Assembly (NCBI RefSeq): GCF_016862115.1
Contig: NZ_BOMI01000067.1
Span: forward strand, 1 to 64,000
Reading direction: 5' to 3'
DNA length: 64,000 bases
Origin: Paractinoplanes deccanensis
GTDB taxonomy: Bacteria; Actinomycetota; Actinomycetes; Mycobacteriales; Micromonosporaceae
The position numbers and the translations under genes were made by a program. Below, one piece after another: positions 1-7,785 of the stretch. Below the pieces are notes generated by a model. It was not told the DNA's origin and did not search any database. It saw only the letters and a list, made by a program, of their open reading frames with translations. Every line of letters starts with the position of its first letter. The stretch's first letter is position 1.

Positions 1-3000
1 GCGGTTGCGTCGCTGGGTGCCGAGGTCGCGTAGCCGGGTGCCGAGGCTGCGTCGCTGGGTGTGGGCCGGCCGTCGCTCGTGGGCTGGGCAGCCGGAGGCG
101 CTTGCGTCGGACCGCCGGGCGTAGGAGCGGGGCCGCTGGGTGCGGGTTGGCTGTCGCTCGTGGGCCGGGCAGCCGGAGGCGCTTGCGTCGGACCGCCGGG
201 CGTAGAGGCCGGGCCGCTGGAGGCGGGGCGGCTGTCGCTCGTGGGCCGGGTCGCCGGGGATGCCTGTGTCGGATCGCTGGGCGTCGTGGCGGGGCCGCTC
301 GGTGCCGAGGTTGCGCCGTTGGACGCGGGCCGGCCCTCGCTCGTGGCCGGAGGTGCCTGCGTCGGACCGCCGGGCGTCCGCTGCGCATGCGTTGCCGGCG
401 CGGGCCCTTGCTGCGTCGCGGGGACTGCGGGCGGGGTCGCGTAGGCGGCGGGCACCCCGGTGGGTGCCTGCACACCGCGCCCCTGGCCCCCGGAAGGCTG
501 CGGCGGAACACCGGGAGGCGCCCACGGCGACCCACTCTGCGGCTGCGCCGACGGCGAGTTGGGCTGCGTGGTGCCCTGCGGGTAGACCTCCGCTGCCGGC
601 CGGCCTTGGTCGTGCCGCTGGGGCCGAGCCTGCTGCGGCTGGCCGTGCTGCGGCTGGGCCTCCGGTGCTGCGGCGGGCCGGCCGTGTTGCGGGTGGGCCT
701 GGGGTGCTTCCGGCCGGCCGTGTTGCCCGTGGGCTTGGGCTGCTTCCGGCCGGATGTGCTGCGGCGGGTAGGACTGGGCAGCCGCGGGCTGGCTGTGCTG
801 TGGGTGGGTCTGCGGCGCGGTGGGCGGGGCCTGCTGCGGGGTTGCACCGGGCTGGACCTGGTGCGGGTGGGCGTGCGGTGCGGCGTAGTTCTGCGGTGCC
901 GGGGTCTGCTGCGGGATGCCCGAGGCCGGATAGCCGTGGCCGGGGGCCGGGCGTGGGCCCGCAGGGGACACCGGTGGCGTGAGGCCGGTCATGGGCAGCG
1001 AGGGCGGCGGTGCCTGGTCGGGCACCATCGACCACGGTGTCGCCTCGGAGTCCGACAGCATGACGTGGGCGGTGCGCGGGCTGCGGCGGGGGCGGTGTTC
1101 CGGCTGGCCGTATCCGGGGTGGGCGGCGTCGCGAGGCGTGAACCCGTCTTCACGCTGCCGTGGCGGGACGCCAAGCCGCGAATTGGTGTCGGCGGGCGAG
1201 TCACCGCCCGCGGGACGACCCTGGACAGAAGGGGTATGACCGGCCGGCGCCGCCTGCGCAGCAGGGCCGGAGGAAGCGAGGGGCTGCGTCGGCATCTGTG
1301 CCTGCGCGGCCGCGCCCGGCGGCGGTGCGGGCGCTTGACGGCGGTCGCCGCCGTCATGAGCGGGCCGGCGGGACTGCGTGGCCGGACCGGCAGCCGCATG
1401 CGGCGCAGGAGCCGCCGGGCGTGCCGGGGAAGCCGCGGGCGGCGGCTGCTCTCCGGGCTGCGCCTGCGTCGCCGGGCGCCGATGCGCTGCGGGTTGCGCG
1501 ACGGCCGACGGCTGGGACGGCCCCGCCTGGGACGTTGTCGGCGGCCCCGCCTGGGCCGCGGGCTGCGCCTGCGTCGCCGGGCGCCGATGCGCTGCGGGTT
1601 GCGCGACGGCCGACGGCTGGGACGGTGCCGGCGGCCCTGGCTGGGCTGCGGGCTGGGGCTGCGCCGTCGAGGGCGGCCACGCCGCCTGAGCCGCGGGCTG
1701 CGCGGATGTTCCGGCTCCCGGCGGTGCCAAGGGCTGTGTCTGCGCGGATGGGGCCGACCTCGGCGGTGCCGAGGGCTGCACCTGCGCCTGAGCTGCCTGC
1801 CCCGGCTGGGCCGAAGGCTGGGCGGACGATGCGCATCCCGGCGTTGCCGAGGGCTGCGCCTGGGTCGCGGGCCGGGCCGGCGTTGCCTGACCGGACTGGA
1901 CCGAGGGCTGCGCCGGCGTTGCGGGCCGTGGCTGGGACTCTGCTGCGAGCGCCGCAGGCTGAGCCGGGGCCGCGGGCTGCGACTCTGCCGCCGGGCGCGC
2001 CTGCGCCGCCGGCTGGGCCTGGGCCGGGGGAGAGCTGACCACCCGGGCCGCCGGCGTCGGAGCGTGGGTGCCCACGACGCGGGGTGTCGTCGGCGGGTCG
2101 GCCTTGACCACGCGCGGAGCGGGCGGCGGGGTCTCCTTGCCGATCACGCGGGGCTGGGTGGGCGGCGCCGCCTTGCTGATGACGCGTGGGCCGCCGTCCT
2201 GCTCGCCGCGGTCCTCGGTTTCCGTGGTGTCTTCGCCGTCGGCCGTGGAGGGACGCGGGTCCGCGCGGTCGAGCTCGGGCTCGGGAGCCGCGGTGCGGTC
2301 CTCCGCGACGGGTTCGGGGATCTCCTCGTCGTCGTCGCGCCAGGAACGGTGGCTGCCGACGACCAGCTCGCCGTCGATGGTGCGCGGGGGACGCTCGTCG
2401 AGCACCTCGCCGTCGATCGTGCGGGGGTGCCGGGCGGGAGCCTCCTCCTCGACCGGCCAGCGCTCGTCCAGCGGATCGCGATCGCCGGGCCAGGCCCGCT
2501 CCTCCGCGGGCCACGGGCGGCGGGAGTCGGCACGCCGGGACTCGTCGTAGCCGTCGAGGGGACGCCGGCCGTCAGCGCGGTACCGCTCGTCAGCGGCGTA
2601 GCGCTCATCGGTGACGGAGCGCCCGTCGCCGACATACCGCCCGTCGTCGGCGTAGCGATCATCAGCGACATACCGCCCGTCGCCGGCGTAGCGTTCATCA
2701 GCGACGTACCGCTCGTCGCCGGTGTAGCGCTCGTCGTTGGCGTACCGCTCATCGGCGTAGCGCTCGCCGGCGTAGCGTTCGCCGGCATGGCGCTCGTCGG
2801 TGACGTAGCGCTGGTCGGCCGCGTAGCGATCGCGCCGCTCGTACCGCTCGTCGATGTCGTAGCTCACCCGCTCGCCGGGCCGGCGAGAGCCGGTGCGGTG
2901 GTCGTACTCGTCCCGCGCGGGGGGCTCGTCCCAGATCATGGCCGTGCGTTCGCCGGTGCGGCGCCCGCGCTCGTCGGTCGGGAAGCCGGGCGCGAAACGG

Positions 3001-4205
3001 TCGTCGCCCTCCACGCGCCGTCCGCGCCGTTCGTCGGCGTCGCCGGGCCGGCGCGACTGCTCCCACCCGTCGTCGCGGCGGCGCACCTCCTCGGCGCCGC
3101 GATGCTGCTCGGCCCGGCGCGGGTCGTCCGGCGCGCGCCGCGGCTCGTCCGGCGAGTATCGGGGGTCGCCACCCGACCGGCGCAGACCGTCGGGAGCACG
3201 GCGCGGATCGCCGGCCCCACGCCGCGAGTCTTCGGGCGCGTGCCGGAGATCGTCGGGCGAACGACGCGCCTCGACAGTGGCCCGCCCACGCCCCGCCGGG
3301 TCTTGGAAGGACTCCCCAGGGCGGCCCGGACGGCGCTCCCCGCGCACCGGTCCCTCACCGTCGGTGACCCGGCGCTGCCCACCCTGGTCGGGCCGCCGGT
3401 AGAGGTCGTGCGCCTCGCCCGGAGCCGGCGCCTCGGGCACCCGCGCCCGGCCACTCGCCGCCGGCCGCATGTCGCCCTGGCCGCGCCCATCTGCCGCCGG
3501 CCGCATGTCACTGTGGCCGCGCCCGCCCGCGACGGGCCTGCTGTCACCCTGCTGCGACGATCCACGAGGATCGGCCTCGGGAGCCCGCCGGCCCGGCGGC
3601 TCCGCACGCCGATCATCCGAGCCGGGACGCCCGCGCCCCCGCCCGCCGGAGGGCGTGACCTTGCCCGCGAGGCGGCGCCAGCGGCTCCCGGCCGGGCGCT
3701 CCTCTTGCTCGTACTCCTCGTCCCAGCCGACCGTCACCGCGCCCGCGTCCGGGCCGTGGCCGTACGCCACGAGGTCGCGGTGGTCGTACGGCTCGTCGAT
3801 GTCGTCGGGGTAGTCGCCGAAGCGCTCGTCGCGCCGCCGGGCACCGCCGTCGCCGATGGGGAACTCGGGGTTCTCGAAGTCGGCGCCGAGCTCGGGGCGG
3901 TTGAAGTCGACGTCGTCGAAGTCGTCGCCGGCCAGGTTGGGCCGCGACGTGTCGACGGGCGAGAACTCGGGGTCGTCCAGCCAGCTCGGGCGCTGCGTGT
4001 CGAAGGCACTGTTCGTCGCGCGGCGCCGGCGGCGGGCCGCGAGCTCGTCGACCGGCTCGCCGGCGTCGGCGGGGCGCTTCGTGGGGATCACCGGCTCGGG
4101 GCCGTCACGGCGTACGTACGGCCTCTCCTGCACGACAGCCGCGTTGGGAACGAGGGAGTACTCGGAGTATTCCTCGTCCCAGTATTCGTCGTCCTCGAAG
4201 CTCAT
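1..4205 (-). CDS. Giant low-complexity, disordered repeat protein (C-terminus outside window)
   Basis: The frame is open from an ATG at 4205 to the left edge, about 1,400 codons without a stop, so the 3' end is missing. A GGGAG ribosome site lies 7 bases before the ATG. The first ~190 residues are acidic (start MSFEDDEYWDEEYSEY). Next comes an Arg/Asp/Pro-rich part, then a tandem RYxxDE block (about residues 445-545), then some 700 residues rich in Ala, Pro, Gln, Thr and Ser. Codons show strong G/C third positions in this frame, and repeat lengths are multiples of three, which supports real coding. No membrane segment, signal peptide or folded domain is visible. It may be the disordered N-terminal arm of a protein whose domain lies outside. 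Function unknown. Confidence 0.75.
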   Translation of the reverse strand, partial: MSFEDDEYWDEEYSEYSLVPNAAVVQERPYVRRDGPEPVIPTKRPADAGEPVDELAARRRRRATNSAFDTQRPSWLDDPEFSPVDTSRPNLAGDDFDDVDFNRPELGADFENPEFPIGDGGARRRDERFGDYPDDIDEPYDHRDLVAYGHGPDAGAVTVGWDEEYEQEERPAGSRWRRLAGKVTPSGGRGRGRPGSDDRRAEPPGRRAPEADPRGSSQQGDSRPVAGGRGHSDMRPAADGRGQGDMRPAASGRARVPEAPAPGEAHDLYRRPDQGGQRRVTDGEGPVRGERRPGRPGESFQDPAGRGRATVEARRSPDDLRHAPEDSRRGAGDPRRAPDGLRRSGGDPRYSPDEPRRAPDDPRRAEQHRGAEEVRRRDDGWEQSRRPGDADERRGRRVEGDDRFAPGFPTDERGRRTGERTAMIWDEPPARDEYDHRTGSRRPGERVSYDIDERYERRDRYAADQRYVTDERHAGERYAGERYADERYANDERYTGDERYVADERYAGDGRYVADDRYADDGRYVGDGRSVTDERYAADERYRADGRRPLDGYDESRRADSRRPWPAEERAWPGDRDPLDERWPVEEEAPARHPRTIDGEVLDERPPRTIDGELVVGSHRSWRDDDEEIPEPVAEDRTAAPEPELDRADPRPSTADGEDTTETEDRGEQDGGPRVISKAAPPTQPRVIGKETPPPAPRVVKADPPTTPRVVGTHAPTPAARVVSSPPAQAQPAAQARPAAESQPAAPAQPAALAAESQPRPATPAQPSVQSGQATPARPATQAQPSATPGCASSAQPSAQPGQAAQAQVQPSAPPRSAPSAQTQPLAPPGAGTSAQPAAQAAWPPSTAQPQPAAQPGPPAPSQPSAVAQPAAHRRPATQAQPAAQAGPPTTSQAGPSQPSAVAQPAAHRRPATQAQPGEQPPPAASPARPAAPAPHAAAGPATQSRRPAHDGGDRRQAPAPPPGAAAQAQMPTQPLASSGPAAQAAPAGHTPSVQGRPAGGDSPADTNSRLGVPPRQREDGFTPRDAAHPGYGQPEHRPRRSPRTAHVMLSDSEATPWSMVPDQAPPPSLPMTGLTPPVSPAGPRPAPGHGYPASGIPQQTPAPQNYAAPHAHPHQVQPGATPQQAPPTAPQTHPQHSQPAAAQSYPPQHIRPEAAQAHGQHGRPEAPQAHPQHGRPAAAPEAQPQHGQPQQARPQRHDQGRPAAEVYPQGTTQPNSPSAQPQSGSPWAPPGVPPQPSGGQGRGVQAPTGVPAAYATPPAVPATQQGPAPATHAQRTPGGPTQAPPATSEGRPASNGATSAPSGPATTPSDPTQASPATRPTSDSRPASSGPASTPGGPTQAPPAARPTSDSQPAPSGPAPTPGGPTQAPPAAQPTSDGRPTPSDAASAPGYATSAPSDAT
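20..385 (-). repeat. 81-bp (27-codon) tandem repeats inside the giant gene
   Basis: Four related units carry the anchor CGTCGGACCGCCGGGCGT or a close variant. Anchors near 101, 182 and 262 are spaced 81 bp, and the fourth, near 355, is 93 bp further on. Read on the minus strand they give Pro/Ala/Ser/Thr-rich peptides with the core GGPTQAPPAA. Spacings are multiples of three, so the array changes protein length without shifting frame. Confidence 0.8.
1456..1625 (-). repeat. Exact 65-bp direct repeat inside the giant gene
   Basis: Positions 1456-1520 and 1561-1625 are identical over 65 bp. The offset is 105 bp (35 codons), so the protein frame is kept. On the minus strand both copies encode the same PSQPSAVAQPAAHRRPATQ-type peptide. 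Perfect identity suggests a recent duplication or ongoing gene conversion. Confidence 0.85.
2570..2870 (-). repeat. Hexapeptide-like RYxxDE repeat block
   Basis: On the minus strand this segment encodes roughly fourteen degenerate units of the type R-Y-x-x-D-E/G/D (for example RYVADE, RYAGDG, RYTGDE). The alternating Arg/Tyr and Asp/Glu pattern would give a polyampholyte with regularly spaced tyrosines. It is distinct from the Pro/Gln/Ala-rich repeats further downstream in the same protein. Confidence 0.8.
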
Positions 4206-4678
4206 GCGGCGGCTCCCGTGAGCACCCAGGACGCACGGCGCCCGGAGTGCCGGTCACCCCATCGCCGCATGCTGCCCCCCGTCTGTCACGCGTGCCCGGA
4301 TCGTCCCCTCCCACGCGGTGGATGTGGAAGGTTAACCACGGATTTGCGAACGGCGCTACCGCCCCCGGAGCGCCCCCCGAGGCCGTCGGGGCGTGGTTCG
4401 TCGAGGGAGAGTACGGAGAACGCAGGCGCGGGGTTCAAACGCCGCCCGGGGGAGATCGCTCAACTTAAGCCATTCTTAAACACGTATTGAGGATCCCCAC
4501 GGATTGACGGACGACCCCGTTGGAGGGACCCCCGGTAGCTACGCCCGAGTAACAACGTGGCGAAGCCCACGCTGGCTTCCCACGGATCATGGTGCTAGCG
4601 GATGTCACGGTGGATGAGCGCCCGGGACGACGGGGTCCCGGATGGAGCTTCACGACACCGACCGAAAGGAGCGGGATC
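4206..4678. other. Divergent intergenic region, no gene seen
   Basis: 473 bases separate the giant minus-strand gene from the small plus-strand gene. No reading frame with convincing codon bias was found. An AT-richer island (TTAAGCCATTCTTAAACACG, about 4464-4483) is the likeliest promoter area. A small regulatory RNA cannot be excluded by eye. Confidence 0.4.
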
Positions 4679-4798
4679 ATGCCGCGCCTCGACCTCGGCG
4701 CCGTACGCGCCACCTGGCGGGCGGCCCTGCGCCGCCTCGACGCCTGGACGCTCGAGACCCTCAACTCCCCGGCCGGCGGCCGCCGCCCCCGTTTGTAA
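4679..4798 (+). CDS. Small basic protein, 39 aa, unknown function
   Basis: ATG at 4679 has a clear ribosome site AAAGGAG (4665-4671) with 7 bases spacing. The product is a 39-residue, Arg-rich peptide that begins MPRLDLGAVRATWRAALRRL and ends in a Gly/Arg/Pro tail. The first 28 residues could form an amphipathic helix. An in-frame upstream ATG at 4589 exists but has no ribosome site. Two hairpins follow before the pirin gene, so it is probably a monocistronic unit. No family is recognised. Confidence 0.5.
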   Translation: MPRLDLGAVRATWRAALRRLDAWTLETLNSPAGGRRPRL

Positions 4799-4824
4799 GG
4801 CCGCCACCGCGCTGACCCAGGGCT

Positions 4825-4857
4825 CTCACACCGAATTGCCCCCCATGACGGTGTGAG
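4825..4857 (+). terminator. Hairpin after the small ORF
   Basis: CTCACACCG (4825-4833) pairs with CGGTGTGAG (4849-4857) across a 15-base loop. A short T run (CTTTTG) follows, so it could help end transcription of the 39-aa gene. Confidence 0.4.
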
Positions 4858-4883
4858 GGAACTTTTGCGCGGCATGGCCGGGA

Positions 4884-4918
4884 GGAACGGCGGTGGGAGC
4901 GCGCCCCACCGCCGTTCC
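4884..4918 (+). terminator. Strong hairpin terminator
   Basis: GGAACGGCGGTGGG (4884-4897) is perfectly complementary to 4905-4918, leaving a 7-base loop. ATTTCT follows closely. It lies between the small ORF and the pirin gene. Confidence 0.75.
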
Positions 4919-4954
4919 GCATTTCTGTCACACCCCGCGAGTAGCGTCCCGGGT

Positions 4955-5908
4955 GTGAGTAGCTACGAAGCGGATCCTGAAGTCGGCCCGGCCGCACCGG
5001 CTGCCTTGGAGATGCTCGAGGGCGCGCCGGTCGCGCTCGGCGGGCCGCGCGGCTTCGCCGTCACGCGCACGCTCCCCAACAGACAGCGGCGCACGGTCGG
5101 CGCGTGGTGCTTCCTCGACGCGTACGGTCCGCAGGACCTCACCGGCAGCGCGGGCATGCGCGTCGGCCCCCATCCCCACACGGGCCTTCAGACGGTGACC
5201 TGGCTTCTCGCCGGCGAAGTGCTCCACCGCGACACGCTCGGCACGGTCCAGGAGATCCGCCCCGGCCAGCTCAACCTCATGACCGCCGGCCGCGGCATCG
5301 CCCACTCCGAGGAGACGCCGGCCGTCCACTCGCCGATCCTGCACGGCGTCCAGCTGTGGGTGGCCCTGCCCCACGCGGCCCGCGACATGCCACCCGCCTT
5401 CGCCCACCACGCCGACCTGCCCGTGGTCTCCGACGGCGGCCTCACCATCACCGTCCTCATGGGCACCCTCGCCGGCGCCACCTCCCCGGCCGTCTGCCAC
5501 ACCCCGCTCGTCGGCGCCGAGATCTCCCTGGCCGACGGCGCCGAGGCCGAGCTACCCCTCGAGCCCGCTTTCGAATACGCCGTCCTCGCCCTCGACGGCG
5601 CCCCCACGATCGACGGGGTCACCCTCAAACAAGGCCCGTTGCTGTACGCGGGTGAGGGCCGCCGTTCGCTCCGCCTGTCCACCGAGTCCGCCTCCCGGCT
5701 GCTCCTGCTCGGCGGTGAGCCCTTCGACGAGCGCCTGGTCATGTGGTGGAACTTCGTCGCCCGCGACCACGACGAGATCGTCCAGATGAGAGCCGACTGG
5801 GCCGACCACACCCCACGCTTCGGCGAGGTCCACGGCTACGACGGCCCTCCGATGCCGGCCCCTCCGATGCCCATCGCCCGCCTGGTCCCGCGAGGCCGCG
5901 TCCGCTGA
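4955..5908 (+). CDS. Pirin family protein (bicupin)
   Basis: Pirin-like bicupin of 317 residues. The N-terminal cupin has the metal-binding set His73, His75, His117 and Glu119 (motifs GPHPHTG and GIAHSEE), with the same spacing as the Fe ligands of human pirin. Bacterial pirins are reported as quercetinases or redox-responsive regulators, and the substrate cannot be told here. GTG 4955 is preferred to the longer ATG 4853 frame, because a TAGCGT element (4942-4947) sits 7 bases before it and the longer frame would run through the terminator hairpin. The 3' end is copied in the 97-bp tandem repeat that follows. Confidence 0.9.
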   Translation: MSSYEADPEVGPAAPAALEMLEGAPVALGGPRGFAVTRTLPNRQRRTVGAWCFLDAYGPQDLTGSAGMRVGPHPHTGLQTVTWLLAGEVLHRDTLGTVQEIRPGQLNLMTAGRGIAHSEETPAVHSPILHGVQLWVALPHAARDMPPAFAHHADLPVVSDGGLTITVLMGTLAGATSPAVCHTPLVGAEISLADGAEAELPLEPAFEYAVLALDGAPTIDGVTLKQGPLLYAGEGRRSLRLSTESASRLLLLGGEPFDERLVMWWNFVARDHDEIVQMRADWADHTPRFGEVHGYDGPPMPAPPMPIARLVPRGRVR

Positions 5909-6084
5909 CGGCCCCGCCGGCGAGGTTTGCGGCTGCGGCGGCGCCGTGAGGTGGGCGCCGCCGAGGCTCATCACTCGCCTGGTGCCGCGAGGCCGCGTCC
6001 GCTGACGGCCCCGCCGGCGAGGTCCACGGCTACGGCGGCGCCGTGAGGTGGGCGCCGCCGAGGCTCATCACTCGCCTGATGCCG
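5822..6084. repeat. 97-bp tandem repeat spanning the pirin and crp 3' ends
   Basis: GGCGAGGT anchors recur at 5822, 5919 and 6016, exactly 97 bp apart. Copy 1 is the last part of the pirin gene, including its ending IARLVPRGRVR and stop. Copy 2 is intergenic and still reads as a decayed pirin tail. Copy 3 is partial and supplies the last codons of the oppositely oriented Crp-type gene. Copies 2 and 3 resemble each other most, so the array grew in at least two steps. Confidence 0.85.
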
Positions 6085-6778
6085 CGGCGGCGACGGTGGT
6101 CAAGGCGGGGAGGTCGAGGATGACGATGCGACGGTAGGCGGTGCCGATCAGGCCGGTGGTGCGTAGCTCCTGGACGGCCTTCTGGATGGTGGCGCGGGAG
6201 ACGGCGATCATGGCGGCCAGTTCGGGGTGGCTCAGGGGGACGGCGATCTCGACGCGGCCGTTGTCGAGCTCGCGGCCGCAGGCGTCGGCTATCTCGACGA
6301 GCAGGCGGGCCAGGCGGATGTGGGCGGGGAAGGCGGCGAAGTCGCTGCGGCGGCGGTTCGCCCAGGTCAGCTGGCGGGCGATCATCGCCATGACCAGGGT
6401 GGACGCCTCGGGGTGGCGGCGCAGGAAGTCCTCGAACGCCGGGCGGGTGACGATGCCGCCGTGGACGGTGCCGCACGCGGTCACCGTGGCGTTGCGGGGG
6501 CTTCCGGTCAGCGCGCCGATCTCGCCGACCAGCTCGCCGGGCAGGCGGATGCCGAGCAGCGTGCCGAAGCCCTCCACCGCCGTGGTCACCTTGACGAAGC
6601 CGCTCTCCAGCACCACCACGTGGGTCGCGTGGTCGCCTTCGCGCAGGATCGGGCGGCCGCTCTCGTAGCGGTGCCGCACCGTCATGCCGAGCAACTCGTC
6701 GGCGGTCGCCGGCGCGAGCCCACCCAGGAACGTCGCCCGCGGCCACCCACCGGCACGCCTCGGCACCCTCTCGGCCAT
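6068..6778 (-). CDS. Crp/Fnr family transcriptional regulator
   Basis: 236-residue cyclic-nucleotide-binding-type regulator. An N-terminal cNMP beta-barrel (about 25-140, with LREGD and a PGELVGEIGALTG segment like the phosphate-binding cassette) is followed by a dimer helix and a C-terminal Crp winged helix (PLSHPELAAMIAVSRATIQKA, about 180-200). The Cys clusters of Fnr are absent. Its ATG lies beside a 30-bp minisatellite (6811-7050) that fills the upstream region. The last codons lie within the third copy of a 97-bp repeat. It converges on the pirin gene; a regulatory link is only a guess. Confidence 0.88.
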   Translation of the reverse strand: MAERVPRRAGGWPRATFLGGLAPATADELLGMTVRHRYESGRPILREGDHATHVVVLESGFVKVTTAVEGFGTLLGIRLPGELVGEIGALTGSPRNATVTACGTVHGGIVTRPAFEDFLRRHPEASTLVMAMIARQLTWANRRRSDFAAFPAHIRLARLLVEIADACGRELDNGRVEIAVPLSHPELAAMIAVSRATIQKAVQELRTTGLIGTAYRRIVILDLPALTTVAAAASGE

Positions 6779-6810
6779 GCCCCCATCATCGCCGAGAGCA
6801 CGCCGCCGGC

Positions 6811-7054
6811 CCAGGCGCGAGCCGAGCGGGCGCCGCCGGCCCAGGCGCGAGCCGAGCGGGCGCCGCCAGCCTAGGCGCGAGCCGAGCGGGCGCCGCCAGC
6901 CTAGGCGCGAGCCGAGCGGGCGCCGCTGGCCCAGGCGCGAGCCGAGCGGGCGCCGCCAGCCTGTGCGCGAGCCGAGCGGGCGCCGGCAGCCCGGGCGCGA
7001 GCCGAGCCGAGCGGCTGCCGGCAGTCCGGGTCTGAGCCGCGACTGCCGGCAGCC
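6811..7054. repeat. 30-bp minisatellite upstream of the Crp-type gene
   Basis: Six clear 30-bp units start at 6811, 6841, 6871, 6901, 6931 and 6961 with core GCGCGAGCCGAGCGGGCGCC. One or two decayed units follow to about 7054. They fill the 315-base gap between the Crp-type gene start and the upstream gene's stop. The period is three turns of DNA, and any reading frame through it (APARLAPRLA) is probably incidental. Confidence 0.9.
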
Positions 7055-7093
7055 GTGATGCGGGCCGGGCGGGCGCTGGAACGTCCGCCGGGG

Positions 7094-7702
7094 CTAAGGG
7101 TGGAGGGCCTGCCGGATCACGTCCGTCAGGCGGCCCTCGGCGCGGGTTGCGGCCAGCCGGCCCCTGTGGAGGAACGCCAGGTCCTCGACCGCCACCGCCG
7201 GGGGGCGGTAGGAGTTCGCCGCCGCCAGGGCCGGGTAGCGCTGGGCCCACGCCACCAGGACGTCGCCCAGTTCCGCCGGGACCAGGTCGGGGGGCGGCAG
7301 GGTGGCCGCCCGTTCCGCGAAGCTCTGCCGGTACGGCCAGAAGGCCCACACCTTTGTCTCGTCGACGAGTTGCTCGACCGGGTCGGGCCGCTGGTAGCGC
7401 ACCGCGATCTCGATGGAGCGCATGCTGCCCTCGGCGATCAGCTCGCCGATCATCGCGTGCCGGGCTCGGACGCCCGTCACCTCGTAGAACGTGCTGCGGC
7501 AGCCGTGCGGGCGGGCCGCGCCGACGATCGTCTTCCAGGTGAGCGGGCGTTCGGGCCGGGCGGCCAGCAGTTCCGCGACCGCGCGGTAGTAGATGACTTT
7601 TGTCTGCCAATGGTTGCGCCGGGGGCAGGGGTTGCCGGCGAGCCGCATGTACCAGCCGGCGATCGTGGTCCGCCCCAGGTCGTCGGTGAGTGTCGTTGAC
7701 AT
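7094..7702 (-). CDS. TetR-like HTH protein, uncharacterised
   Basis: 202 residues from ATG 7702, preceded by GAGGGA at suitable spacing. Residues about 30-75 (YRAVAELLAARPERPLTWKTIVGAARPHG and RSTFYEVTG) have the layout of a TetR-type helix-turn-helix followed by the STFYxxxG stretch common in that family. The C-terminal half is an all-helical ligand or dimer domain without known motif. It is 83 bases downstream of the FAD monooxygenase on the same strand, so it may be its co-transcribed regulator. Family assignment rests on the HTH only. Confidence 0.6.
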   Translation of the reverse strand: MSTTLTDDLGRTTIAGWYMRLAGNPCPRRNHWQTKVIYYRAVAELLAARPERPLTWKTIVGAARPHGCRSTFYEVTGVRARHAMIGELIAEGSMRSIEIAVRYQRPDPVEQLVDETKVWAFWPYRQSFAERAATLPPPDLVPAELGDVLVAWAQRYPALAAANSYRPPAVAVEDLAFLHRGRLAATRAEGRLTDVIRQALHP

Positions 7703-7785
7703 CGTCCCTCTGTCCGTTCCCGCCGTTGTCCGTTCCCGATGGGCTGGGAGATGTCGAGCCTCGCCGCAGGGCTCCGTCCGCCGCA

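Noticed and set aside
102..4490. A 1,462-aa plus-strand open frame
   Set aside because: It is the antisense shadow of the giant minus-strand gene. Composition is almost all Arg/Gly/Leu/Ala with no ribosome site, and third-position bias favours the minus frame.
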